Below are positions 42,381 to 51,224 of a stretch of DNA of 64,000 nucleotides, piece after piece. A model generated the notes under the pieces. That model was not told the origin of the DNA. It saw only the letters and a program-made list of their open reading frames with translations, and made no database searches. Position 1 is the first letter of the stretch, and each line of letters opens with the position of its first letter. The stretch lies in NCBI GenBank assembly GCA_051985675.1, contig JBPYFJ010000153.1:62001-126000 (forward strand), given 5' to 3'. The DNA is from JAFAXD01 sp051985675 (GTDB taxonomy: Bacteria > Pseudomonadota > Alphaproteobacteria > Rhizobiales > Xanthobacteraceae). The position numbers and the translations under genes were made by a program.

Positions 42381-42695
42381 CTATATCGGCTTGCGACCCG
42401 CGATGCCAGTGCGCGATGTGCGGTCCAGGCCGGCATGGTGGAGCACGCGGTGCCCCGCCGGCGTCAACCGGCAGACCAGCCAGTCGGGCTTCATGGGATT
42501 GGCGACCCACGGTTCGGCCCATCCGTGCGCGATGCAGGCTTCGACGGTTTTCCGGGGAATTTCGCGCCCATCGCGGTCGAACAGAGGCAGCTTGCCGCCG
42601 GGCTCCTCGAGGCCCCGTGCCAGGTAGCGAACCTGCGCCTCACTGGGCCGGATGGCCGGCGTTGGTTCGCCTGCTTCCTCCGCAATTTCGCCCAT
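42381..42695 (-). CDS. Conserved hypothetical protein
   Basis: 104 residues, soluble: IRPSEAQVRYLARGLEEPGG, then ETVEACIAHGW-like and WLVCRLTPAGHRVL. The final part resembles a winged-helix end (LTPAGHRVL), so a small DNA-binding fold is possible. Such proteins recur in Bradyrhizobium-like genomes without known function. It is divergent from the giant gene at 42916. Confidence 0.6.
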   Translation of the reverse strand: MGEIAEEAGEPTPAIRPSEAQVRYLARGLEEPGGKLPLFDRDGREIPRKTVEACIAHGWAEPWVANPMKPDWLVCRLTPAGHRVLHHAGLDRTSRTGIAGRKPI

Positions 42696-42723
42696 ATCAT
42701 TGTACCGAATTGATTATCCGCCG

Positions 42724-42737
42724 TTAACGATGATTAA
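42724..42737. promoter_or_regulatory. Possible CtrA-like site
   Basis: TTAACGATGATTAA carries two TTAA half-sites with a 6-base gap, one short of the usual CtrA spacing (TTAA-N7-TTAA). It stands in an A/T-richer stretch 179 bases before the 1752-residue gene. With CckA in the same genome a link to cell-cycle control is conceivable but unproven. Confidence 0.25.
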
Positions 42738-42915
42738 AAAGTCGTTACCGAAACGGTTTTTTTCGGCCTTACTGCCGGATAGGATAGCGCAGCAAGGTGG
42801 GGAAGTCCTGCGGGGACAGGTTTTTTTCTTCCGGGACGTGGCCCGCACTCCCATCCGCCTGTCTGCGGCCGATGGGGCCGTCGAGCACGTGAAAGCGTAA
42901 GGAAGGGGCTGGACA

Positions 42916-45900
42916 ATGGCGAACAATCCGCAAACGTCCAAGGATCGGGACCAGGATGTGCTGTCCGCGATCGAAGAGGCACTCAATCTCCGCGATTTCG
43001 ACGCCGCGCCTGCAAAGCGCGCGGCACCCGCGGACGCAGCACCGCTCCCACCCCCGATCGCGTCGGTGATGGTGACGGCCCCAACCGCTCCTTCCGGCTC
43101 CAGCAGCGCCGGCGCCCAGCGTGCCCCGCGCTTGCCGCGCATCGACGATCCGATCCTCGAGCCGGCCGCCGCCGCGGACGAGCGCGTCCGCCGGGCTGCC
43201 AATGACGACCGCGAGAGCATCGGCCAGCTGCTCCGTGCGCTGCAGCGGCGGCCGTCCTCGCGCCCCTACATCTATGCGTGGGTGTTCACCGTTGTCTGGC
43301 TCGCGATCACCTGTGGGCTGGTGTTCGGAAGCTTCGGTTCCACGATCGCCGGTTTGCTCGGCCAGGGGGCGACCATGTCGGTCCCGCTGGGGCTCGGTCT
43401 CCTCGCCGGCTTCCTGGGGCCGGTCGCGTTCGTTTTCGTGCTCGCCAACATGCTGAGCCGCTCGCAGGAGCTTCGCCTCGTTGGTCAGTCGATGGCCGAG
43501 ATTGCAATCCGGCTGGCCGAACCTGAATCGATCGCCAGCGAATCGATCGTGAACGTCGGCCACGCGGTCCGTCGCGAGATCGCCGCCATGGGCGACGGCG
43601 TCGAGCGCGCGCTGGCACGTGCCGCCGAGCTCGAGGGCCTGGTCAATAACGAGGTTGCCACGCTCGAGCGCGCCTACACCGAAAACGAGGTGCGCATCCG
43701 CGGGCTCCTGGATTCGATCGCATCGCAACGCGACACCCTGGTCAACCATGCGGCGCAGGTACGCGACGCAATCAGTTCGGTGCACGTCGATCTCTCGAGC
43801 GAGATCGGCGCGATCAGCGCGATGATGTCGAAGCAGGTCAACGAGGCCGCCGCGCAGGTGACCGAAGCGCTGACCGATAAGGGTCAGGAAATCACGAGCG
43901 GCCTGAAGACCACCGCCGACGGCATGATCAGCATGCTGGCCGAACGCGGGCGCGACCTGCTCGAACGGCTCGAACTGGCGAGCGACAACACCTCGCGCTC
44001 GATCCAGGACGCCGCCGAGCGCATGACCACGAACCTGAGCTTCAAGGATCACCATATCGAGGAAGAGTTCATCGGCATTGCCGATAACATCCAGAGCGTG
44101 ATGCGGGATCGGCTCGACCGGGTGGCCGACGAGTTTTCACAGAAATCGATCTCGGTGCTCGACACCATGGATCAGCATTCGCGCACGATCACCGACGCGC
44201 TGCTGGAAACCTCGAGCAACCTGACCGAAAGCATCGCCAGCCGGGTGGACGAGGTCAACAACACGCTCAAAGCGACCGGCGATTCCCTTGTTCTGGACCT
44301 GAGCCTGCGCGGCAGCGACATCGTCACCAAACTCGAGCAGACGGGCTCGACCATTGCGGGCACCCTGACCTCGAGCGGCGCGCGGGTATCGGACGTGTTC
44401 GAGCAGCATGCCAGCGGCCTGGCGGACGCGATCGGCAACCGCAGCGATACGATGCGCGACCTGCTCACCGAACGCCTGCAAGCGTTCGAGGCGATCTTCA
44501 CCCGCAACGGCGGCGAACTCGCGGACCGCATCGCGCATGACTCCGAAACGCTCGGCGACCTCATCATGCGCAATCTCACTGAGTTCGACCGTACGCTGAA
44601 GACGTACGGCGGCGAGCTGGTCGAGCGCCTGGGCCAACGTACTCAGGATATGAGTGAAAGCCTGAAGACCTACGTCGACGGGTTCGACAGCCGGGTCGGC
44701 GCCGCAACCTCCGACGTCAGCGCGGTGCTCGATCAGCGCCTGGCCGGGTTGCAGACCGTGATCGATCAGCGCACCCAAGAGCTGCGGGATCACGTTGACG
44801 GATTCGACAACCGCATCGCCGATTCAACCTCGCGAATGACGTCCGTGGTCGATCAGCGGCTCGGCTCGTTCGAGACGGCGATCGACCAGCGCACGCAGGA
44901 GCTTCAGGAAGGGCTCAGTCGCCGGATCTCGGCGGTTGTGGAGAGCGCCACGGCCGGCGGCAACAACATCATCAACTCGGTCGAAGAACGCCTGTCCACC
45001 GTGTCAGGCATCATCGACGCGCGCGCCGGCGCGCTCGTGGGCGCACTCAGCGACAAGGTTCGCGAAATCGATCAGACGCTCGGCGCGCGTGCCAGCCGGC
45101 TGGTCGACGTGCTCGGCGAGAAGGCCGACGAACTGAGCAACAAAGCCGAGGAGATCGACAAGGCGCTCGGCGTCCGTGCCAACGACATCGCCAGCAATTT
45201 CGATACCCGCATAAACCGCTTCGAGACGCTGCTCGTTGGCCGCGCGGAAGCCGTCACGCGCGATATCGAAACGCGCGGCAAGGCCACCGCCGACCGGCTG
45301 ACGCAGAGCATTGCCAAGCTGGAGGAGATCGCGGGTTCGGCCCTGGAAACGCTTACCTCGGGCGCAACGCAGGCCCATCAATCGCTGACAACGCTGGCCT
45401 CGGGCGTCACCGACACGGTCCGCCAGAGCACCTCCGACGTCGAGCGCACGCTGACGGCGGCATCCGCGCAGGCGGAGCGCATGGTCACGATGCTCTCCAG
45501 CGAGGTGTCGCAGGCGATCACGCAAAACGCCTCCGAAGCCCGCGAGACACTCACCGACCTGGCAACCACGATGAGCCTTGCGGTGCGGGACAGCAGCGCG
45601 GAGGCCGAACGCGTGGTTGCCGCGCTGTCGTCACAGGTCGCCACCGCGGTCAGCCAGAGCAGCACCGAGGCCGAACGCGTCATTGCGACGCTGTCGTCGG
45701 AAGTGGCCAACGCCATCGGTCAGAGCGCGTCGCATGCGGAGCGCCAGCTGACCGCGGCGTCCTCCGAGATCATTCGCGCGATCGAAGACGGTGCCGCCGG
45801 CGCCGACCGTACCATGTCGTCGGTATCGGCCGGGTTCAGCAAGGCGATCGAACTCAGCACCTCCGAAGCGGAACGCTCGCTTGTGCTGGTTTCCTCGGGC

Positions 45901-48174
45901 GTGGCTGAGGCGCTCAAGCAGAACGCAGCCGAGGCCGAACGTACGCTGAGCTTCGCCTCGACCGGCCTCGCCAAGACAATCGGCGACAGCGCCTCCGAAG
46001 CGGAACGCACGCTCGGGATGGCGTCGAACGGCCTCGCCCGCACGATCGAGCACTCGACGTCCGCGGCCGAGCGCGCGCTCACGCTGGCGTCATCCGGGGT
46101 CGCCGAAGCCCTCAAGCAGAACGCCGACGACGTCGAGCGCACGTTGACGGGTGTCAGCTCGCAGATCGCACGCAACTTCGAGGGCAAGGCCGAGGAGATT
46201 GTCGCTGCGGTCAGCACCGGGTCTGCCAACCTCACCCGCGTCCTGGACGAGCGCGGCGGTGGCCTGGTCGCCGCCATCGGGGTCAAGACCACGGAGCTGG
46301 CAAACGAGCTGTCGCGCATCGCCGATGAGGCATCGCGAACGATTCAGTCCAACAACACCGCGCTGACCGACATTCTGACCTCGCGCGGCGAGGAGATCGT
46401 CGCGCAAATCACCGATACCAGCGAGCGCTCTGCCCAGGCCATCAGCCATCGGCTGCAAACCCTGCAGGATGCCGCCAACGAGGCGATCGAGCAATCGAAG
46501 CGAACCGCGTCCGCCGCCGTTTCCGAAATGATGGAAACGCACGGCATGCTGCGCTCGGACACCACCGCGCTGTTCGAGCGCCTGCGCGAGGCCAACGGGC
46601 TGCTGCAGGACGTGGTCGGCGGGGCGCAGAGCAACCTGAATTCGATCGAGCAGATTCTGTCGGTGCGGGTGGCGGACTTCGTCTCCACCATGACTAATCT
46701 GCTGGAACGGACCGGCGCCACGACCACCAGCATGGACGAGCATATCGGCTCGTTCTACGACGTGACCCAGCAGGTGCTCGGCAACCTGGGCGATCTCGCT
46801 CAGCAGTTCGACGCCCACGGCCGCGCGCTCTCGGGCGCGGTGACCGAGCTGGAATCCTCCAACCGGCGAGCCGCGACCACCGTCTCCGAGCAACGCTCCA
46901 CGCTCGACTCGCTGGTCACCGCGCTCGACGGCCGCACCAATGATCTCGATGAGCGGCTCAAACGGTTTGCGACCCTGCTCGACGAGTCGTTCGTGGCCGC
47001 CGAGGGACGCGCACGCGACATCGCACGCACCATCGCCGAAGGCATGAACAACGGGACGCGGGCGATCACCGAACAATATGAACAGGTCCGCGCCGCAACC
47101 GATCAAGAGCGGCAGCGCACGATGGACTCGTTGCATGGCGTCTATCAGCAGGCGATCGGCGACTCGGAGGTGATGTTCCAGAGCGCGACCGAACGCTTCA
47201 CCGAAATCGTGCAAAGTATGCGGCAAATGGCTGCCGAGATGCAGCGCGAGCTCGACAACACCCGCCAGGAGCTGCGTCGCGGCATCTTGGAGCTGCCGCA
47301 GGAAACTGCGGAAACGGCAGCGCAGATGCGCCGGGTGATCGTCGATCAGATCGAGGCGCTGGCGGAACTCAACCGCATCGTTGCGCGCCACGGCCGCGAA
47401 TTCGAAGTCGTGGAGCCCGCGCGCGAGCCGATGCGGCGGGCGCACGAGGAGCAGCCCGTGCGCCGGCCTGCGGACGAGCCGACCATGCGGCGCGCTTCCG
47501 ACGAGCCTCCCGCGCGGCGCGCGCCGGAGGAACCGGTCCGCCGGATCCCGGACGCCCCCGGCGTCGCGCGCCGTGCCGACGCGCCGCCCCCGCCGCGGCC
47601 GGTCGCCCGGCCCGAGCAACATACCAGTGCGCCGCCGATCGCGCCGCAGCCTCAGCCGCAACCGCAGCGGCGCGCGGAAACGCCTGCGCCCGGTCCGGCC
47701 GCGCAGCCGGCCAGCCAGGGCCAGACCAATTGGCTGTCCGACCTGCTGAACCGGGCGTCCCAACCGGAAACCCCGCAGCCGCGCAACAATGACGCCCGGC
47801 AAGTACGCCAGGAGGAACGGCCGACGCGGCACACGATCGAGTCGCTAGATTCGCTCTCGGTCGATATCGCCCGCATGATCGACCACGACGCCGCCGCCGA
47901 ATTGTGGGATCGTTACAATCGTGGCGAACGCAACGTCTTCACCCGGCGTCTTTACACCTTGCAGGGGCAGAAGGCGTTTGACGAGATCCGGCGGCGCTAT
48001 CGCGCAGACCGTGAATTCAAGCAGACGGTCGATCGCTACATCGCCGAGTTTGAACGGCTGCTTGAGGAGGTCGCGCGCGACGATCGCGGCCAGGTCGTGG
48101 TGCGCACCTATCTGACATCGGAGACCGGGAAGGTCTACACCATGCTGGCGCACGCCGCTGGCCGCATCGAATAA
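42916..48174 (+). CDS. Giant membrane-anchored coiled-coil protein resembling growth-pole-ring protein (GPR/RgsE)
   Basis: 1752 residues. A conserved short helix at the N-terminus (DVLSAIEEALNLRDFDA) precedes a Pro/Ala linker and two membrane helices (~117-139, 155-179). Residues ~190-1500 are almost continuous helix with apolipoprotein-like periodicity, including two 40-residue repeats (VDGFDSR.../VDGFDNR...) and at least nine exact 22-residue repeats (~892-1089). A Pro/Arg-rich linker (~1500-1630) leads to a compact C-terminal domain (IARMIDHDAAAELWDRYNRG, then FDEIRRRYRADREFKQTVDR and YLTSETGKVYTMLAHAAGRI). Agrobacterium GPR and Sinorhizobium RgsE share size, two N-terminal membrane helices and apolipoprotein-like body and organise polar growth. 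Homology is inferred from this architecture. Confidence 0.75.
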   Translation: MANNPQTSKDRDQDVLSAIEEALNLRDFDAAPAKRAAPADAAPLPPPIASVMVTAPTAPSGSSSAGAQRAPRLPRIDDPILEPAAAADERVRRAANDDRESIGQLLRALQRRPSSRPYIYAWVFTVVWLAITCGLVFGSFGSTIAGLLGQGATMSVPLGLGLLAGFLGPVAFVFVLANMLSRSQELRLVGQSMAEIAIRLAEPESIASESIVNVGHAVRREIAAMGDGVERALARAAELEGLVNNEVATLERAYTENEVRIRGLLDSIASQRDTLVNHAAQVRDAISSVHVDLSSEIGAISAMMSKQVNEAAAQVTEALTDKGQEITSGLKTTADGMISMLAERGRDLLERLELASDNTSRSIQDAAERMTTNLSFKDHHIEEEFIGIADNIQSVMRDRLDRVADEFSQKSISVLDTMDQHSRTITDALLETSSNLTESIASRVDEVNNTLKATGDSLVLDLSLRGSDIVTKLEQTGSTIAGTLTSSGARVSDVFEQHASGLADAIGNRSDTMRDLLTERLQAFEAIFTRNGGELADRIAHDSETLGDLIMRNLTEFDRTLKTYGGELVERLGQRTQDMSESLKTYVDGFDSRVGAATSDVSAVLDQRLAGLQTVIDQRTQELRDHVDGFDNRIADSTSRMTSVVDQRLGSFETAIDQRTQELQEGLSRRISAVVESATAGGNNIINSVEERLSTVSGIIDARAGALVGALSDKVREIDQTLGARASRLVDVLGEKADELSNKAEEIDKALGVRANDIASNFDTRINRFETLLVGRAEAVTRDIETRGKATADRLTQSIAKLEEIAGSALETLTSGATQAHQSLTTLASGVTDTVRQSTSDVERTLTAASAQAERMVTMLSSEVSQAITQNASEARETLTDLATTMSLAVRDSSAEAERVVAALSSQVATAVSQSSTEAERVIATLSSEVANAIGQSASHAERQLTAASSEIIRAIEDGAAGADRTMSSVSAGFSKAIELSTSEAERSLVLVSSGVAEALKQNAAEAERTLSFASTGLAKTIGDSASEAERTLGMASNGLARTIEHSTSAAERALTLASSGVAEALKQNADDVERTLTGVSSQIARNFEGKAEEIVAAVSTGSANLTRVLDERGGGLVAAIGVKTTELANELSRIADEASRTIQSNNTALTDILTSRGEEIVAQITDTSERSAQAISHRLQTLQDAANEAIEQSKRTASAAVSEMMETHGMLRSDTTALFERLREANGLLQDVVGGAQSNLNSIEQILSVRVADFVSTMTNLLERTGATTTSMDEHIGSFYDVTQQVLGNLGDLAQQFDAHGRALSGAVTELESSNRRAATTVSEQRSTLDSLVTALDGRTNDLDERLKRFATLLDESFVAAEGRARDIARTIAEGMNNGTRAITEQYEQVRAATDQERQRTMDSLHGVYQQAIGDSEVMFQSATERFTEIVQSMRQMAAEMQRELDNTRQELRRGILELPQETAETAAQMRRVIVDQIEALAELNRIVARHGREFEVVEPAREPMRRAHEEQPVRRPADEPTMRRASDEPPARRAPEEPVRRIPDAPGVARRADAPPPPRPVARPEQHTSAPPIAPQPQPQPQRRAETPAPGPAAQPASQGQTNWLSDLLNRASQPETPQPRNNDARQVRQEERPTRHTIESLDSLSVDIARMIDHDAAAELWDRYNRGERNVFTRRLYTLQGQKAFDEIRRRYRADREFKQTVDRYIAEFERLLEEVARDDRGQVVVRTYLTSETGKVYTMLAHAAGRIE
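45589..46182 (+). repeat. Nine tandem 66-base (22-residue) coding repeats
   Basis: From DSSAEAERVVAALSSQVATA the pattern x-S/N-x-x-x-AER-x-L-x-x-x-S-S-x-x-x-x-A-I-x recurs nine times at exactly 22 residues without gaps, inside the giant coiled-coil protein. The DNA copies have diverged, so this is an old structural repeat and not a recent expansion. Twenty-two residues is the apolipoprotein helix period (two 11-residue turns). Confidence 0.8.
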
Positions 48175-48208
48175 GCGCTCGGCGACACCGACAGTCTACG
48201 CCAAACGC

Positions 48209-48248
48209 ACGCGCCGGTTCTCAGGTCTGAGGGCCGGCGCGTTGATTT
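48209..48248. terminator. Bidirectional terminator between the giant gene and mlaD
   Basis: ACGCGCCGG (48209-48217) pairs with CCGGCGCGT (48234-48242), with an inner CTCAG-GT-CTGAG hairpin, followed by TGATTT. It lies between two convergent genes. Confidence 0.65.
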
Positions 48249-48281
48249 AAGGCGTCGTTGTTCGCGACGACGTCGTGGCCG

Positions 48282-49169
48282 TCACCGCACCACGGCACGC
48301 TGTTGCTGCGGTTGCTGCCGAACGACCGGCGACACCTGTTGCGGCGGCGCGCCCCCAAACAGCAGGCGGGACGGATTCTGGTCGATGTTGCGAAACACGA
48401 TCTCGGCGGTCGAGACCGCGCGCCGCGCATCCGAGATCAGCGCCTCGAGGTTCTTCAACCCCGCGCCGGTGAAATGCGTCAATCCCGGCGCCATTTCGTC
48501 GATCCGCTTGTCGAGGTTGTCGGCCGCCATGCGAATCGACTTCACCGCCTCCACCAACTCACCCGGCTTTTCGGCGGACCCGGTCATGCCTTCAAGGCCG
48601 GACATGATGCGATCGAATCGATCGGCATTGTTCTTGAGCGAGACCGTAAACGCCTCGATGTTGCCGAGCGAGCGGTGCAACGCGGAATCATCACTCACCA
48701 GCCGGTCGAGTTTGCTGATGAGCTCACGCGCCGCCCCCGACAGATCCTGGGTGGCGCTCGGGTCCGCAATCATCATCGGAACGCCGTCGGCGCCCTCCGC
48801 CAGCGGCCCCGCCAGCGGGTCGCCGCCCTTGAGCGAGACCGACGCGACGCCGGTCAAACCCGTGAACTCGAGCCGAACGTAGGTGTCCTTGCGGATCGGG
48901 ACGTTGGAGTCGACCGAAATGGTCGCGATCACCCGTTTCGGATCGCCCTTGTCGAGCTGCAAATTGGCGACCTCGCCGATCCGCACGCCATTGAATTCGA
49001 CCGTCGAGCCTTTCTGCAGGCCGCCGACCGATCCCGTGAACACCACGTGGTAGGTCGCCCGCGTAGCGGTCACCGTGCTGGAGCGGAACCAGTGCACGAA
49101 CCCGAATACACCCGCGAGCACAAGCAGGGTGAAAAATCCGATCAGGACGTAGTTGGCTTTTGTTTCCAT
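48282..49169 (-). CDS. mlaD: MlaD-type MCE-domain lipid-binding protein
   Basis: 295 residues from ATG 49169 (METKANYVLIGFFTLLVLAG). One N-terminal membrane helix is followed by an MCE domain (~40-120: YHVVFTGSVGGLQKGSTVEF, NGVRIGEVANLQLDKGD). A helical region (~140-260) and a Pro/Gln-rich tail complete it. MlaD hexamers form the periplasmic lipid channel of the Mla transporter. The gene is last of mlaE-mlaF-mlaD, 15 bases after mlaF. The helical extension beyond the MCE fold is typical for alphaproteobacterial versions. Confidence 0.88.
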   Translation of the reverse strand: METKANYVLIGFFTLLVLAGVFGFVHWFRSSTVTATRATYHVVFTGSVGGLQKGSTVEFNGVRIGEVANLQLDKGDPKRVIATISVDSNVPIRKDTYVRLEFTGLTGVASVSLKGGDPLAGPLAEGADGVPMMIADPSATQDLSGAARELISKLDRLVSDDSALHRSLGNIEAFTVSLKNNADRFDRIMSGLEGMTGSAEKPGELVEAVKSIRMAADNLDKRIDEMAPGLTHFTGAGLKNLEALISDARRAVSTAEIVFRNIDQNPSRLLFGGAPPQQVSPVVRQQPQQQRAVVR

Positions 49170-49184
49170 GAACCCGGCCCTCAC

Positions 49185-49976
49185 TCACGCATGCGCTTGG
49201 GCCGCGCCGATCGCGCGGGCGCGCTTGCCGCGGAAGTATTCCTTCACCCATGGATGCTCGCATTCCAGCATGGTGGCCATCGTCCCGGTCACGATCACCT
49301 TGCCTCCCGACAGCACCGCAATGCGATCGCAAATCTCGTTCAAGCTGTCGAGGTCGTGCGTCACCATGTACACGGTCAAACCCAAAGTCTGTTGCAGGGT
49401 GCGGATCAGCTCGTCGAAATCTCCGGCGCCGATCGGATCGAGCCCCGACGTCGGCTCGTCGAGAAACACGACTTCGGGATCGAGCGCCAGCGCACGGGCC
49501 AGCGCCACGCGCTTGATCATGCCGCCGGACAGCTCTGCCGGGAACTTGTCGCGCACGTCGGGCTTGAGCCCAACCATCTCAAGCTTGGTGATCGCGATCT
49601 CGTCCATCAGCCGGTCGGAGAGCTTGAGATATTCGCGCATGGGAAACTGAACGTTTTGGATGCACGTCAACGAAGAAAACAGCGCGCCTTGCTGGAATAG
49701 CACGCCCCAGCGGCGCTCGATCGCGCGGCGCTGTTCTTCGCTTGCCTTGCCAAGGTCGACGCCGAGGACCTCGATCGTCCCCCCGCGTTTGGGGAGCAGC
49801 CCCAGGATGGTGCGCATCAGCACGGTCTTGCCGGTGCCGGAGGCTCCGACGAAGCCAAGCACTTCGCCGCGCACCACGTCGAGCGACACGTGGTCGAGCA
49901 CGGCCTGATTGTTGAGCACGACGACCACGTCGCGCACGCTGATCACCGGATCATTGCTGTTGATTGGCGCGAGCAT
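49185..49976 (-). CDS. mlaF: MlaF-type ABC ATPase of lipid transport
   Basis: 263 residues. Walker A GFVGASGTGKTVL, signature ELSGGMIKRVALARALAL, Walker B VVFLDEPTSGLDPIG and the switch His (MVTHDLDSL) are intact. The C-terminal end (VKEYFRGKRAR) is the MlaF-type extension. It powers glycerophospholipid movement between inner membrane and MCE protein. It follows mlaE by three bases and precedes mlaD by 15. Confidence 0.9.
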   Translation of the reverse strand: MLAPINSNDPVISVRDVVVVLNNQAVLDHVSLDVVRGEVLGFVGASGTGKTVLMRTILGLLPKRGGTIEVLGVDLGKASEEQRRAIERRWGVLFQQGALFSSLTCIQNVQFPMREYLKLSDRLMDEIAITKLEMVGLKPDVRDKFPAELSGGMIKRVALARALALDPEVVFLDEPTSGLDPIGAGDFDELIRTLQQTLGLTVYMVTHDLDSLNEICDRIAVLSGGKVIVTGTMATMLECEHPWVKEYFRGKRARAIGAAQAHA

Positions 49977-49979
49977 TCG

Positions 49980-51125
49980 CTACTTCCCGATCGCCGCAAA
50001 GAAAATTGCGAACACGCCGTCGAGAACGATCACCAGAAAGATCGACTTGACCACCGAAGCGGTCGTCTGCAGGCCGAGTGATTCCGCACTACCTTTGACC
50101 TGCAGGCCTTCAACGCTCGCGACGATGCCGATCACCAGCGCCATGAATGGCGCCTTGCTCATTCCGACTTCGAAATGGTTGATCGAGATGATCTCCTGCA
50201 GCCGCGCCATGAATATGTCCGGATTCATGCCGGCGTACAGCCAGCACACCATGCCGCCGCCATAGAGCGCCGCCATCGATCCCAGAAACGTCAGGATCGG
50301 CAACGCGATGATCAACGCGACAATACGCGGCAAGATGAGAACATCGATCGGGTCGAGCCCCATCGTCTGCAGCGCGTCGACTTCCTCGCGCATTTTCATC
50401 GAGCCGAGCTCGGCCGTGTAGGACGATCCGGAGCGCCCCGCGACCATGATCGCCACGATCAGCACGCCGATCTCGCGCATCACCAGGATGCCAAGCATGT
50501 CGACCACGTAGACTTCAGCACCGAATCGGCGGAAGTGGAAAATGCCCTGCTGCGCGATGATCGCCCCTATCAACACCGTGATCAGCAATATGATCGGAAC
50601 CGCGCGCCAGCACACGCGGTCGAGCTGATGCACCATGGAGGTCAGGCGGAAGCTCGTGGGGCGGACCAGCACCCGCAGGATCGCGAGCACAAGCGCGCCG
50701 AACATCTCGACGTTGAGCAGGACGTCGCGCGTCATCAGGCCGAAGGCCCGCCACAGCAGTGCAAAGAGGGAGGCCAGCACGTCCTCGTGCGCGGCCTCCG
50801 GCGCGGCCCGGTTCGACTGGTGGGCCTCGTTGATCAACCCGCGAAAGCGGTCGGGCATGCCGACGACCGTGATCCGGCGATCAGTCTCGGCGAAGCCGCG
50901 CAACAGGCGCTCCAGCAACCAGGCGCCGAAAGTGTCGATATTTTCGACCCCCGCCATATCGAGATCGACACGATTGACCGAGTTGCCCTGCGCGACGGCA
51001 CTGTCGACCTGCCGTTCCAGGTCGCTGGCGTGCTGCGCCGTCCACGAGCCGACCGCCGCGAGGCGCAGGTAGTCACCCTGGGCCAGGCTCCGAAGCAACG
51101 GTTCGCCGGTCAAAGCCACGCTCAT
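49980..51125 (-). CDS. mlaE: MlaE-type permease with N-terminal STAS domain
   Basis: 381 residues from ATG 51125; an ATG at 51191 would add 22 and neither has a good ribosome binding site. Residues ~1-105 form a STAS domain (YLRLAAVGSWTAQHASDLER, VDLDMAGVENIDTFGAWLLE), equivalent to MlaB and fused here. The remainder is the MlaE permease with about five membrane helices (EIGVLIVAIMVAGRSGSSYT, ELGSMKMREEVDALQTMGLD). With MlaF and MlaD it makes a complete inner-membrane lipid transporter. No MlaC or MlaA gene is in the window. Confidence 0.88.
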   Translation of the reverse strand: MSVALTGEPLLRSLAQGDYLRLAAVGSWTAQHASDLERQVDSAVAQGNSVNRVDLDMAGVENIDTFGAWLLERLLRGFAETDRRITVVGMPDRFRGLINEAHQSNRAAPEAAHEDVLASLFALLWRAFGLMTRDVLLNVEMFGALVLAILRVLVRPTSFRLTSMVHQLDRVCWRAVPIILLITVLIGAIIAQQGIFHFRRFGAEVYVVDMLGILVMREIGVLIVAIMVAGRSGSSYTAELGSMKMREEVDALQTMGLDPIDVLILPRIVALIIALPILTFLGSMAALYGGGMVCWLYAGMNPDIFMARLQEIISINHFEVGMSKAPFMALVIGIVASVEGLQVKGSAESLGLQTTASVVKSIFLVIVLDGVFAIFFAAIGK

Positions 51126-51224
51126 GGAGGTGTTGCCCCGCCCGTGCGATCCTCTGGCGGACGCATCATGGGCGCCCTTGAGGATCGCCATCCCATACCG
51201 CCATACTGACCATAAGTGCCGGGC

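Noticed and set aside
46090..51209. Long frames opposite the giant coiled-coil gene and mlaDFE (46090-47832, 48258-49700, 50175-51209)
   Set aside because: Shadow composition (Arg/His/Gln-rich) and full overlap with recognised genes on the other strand.
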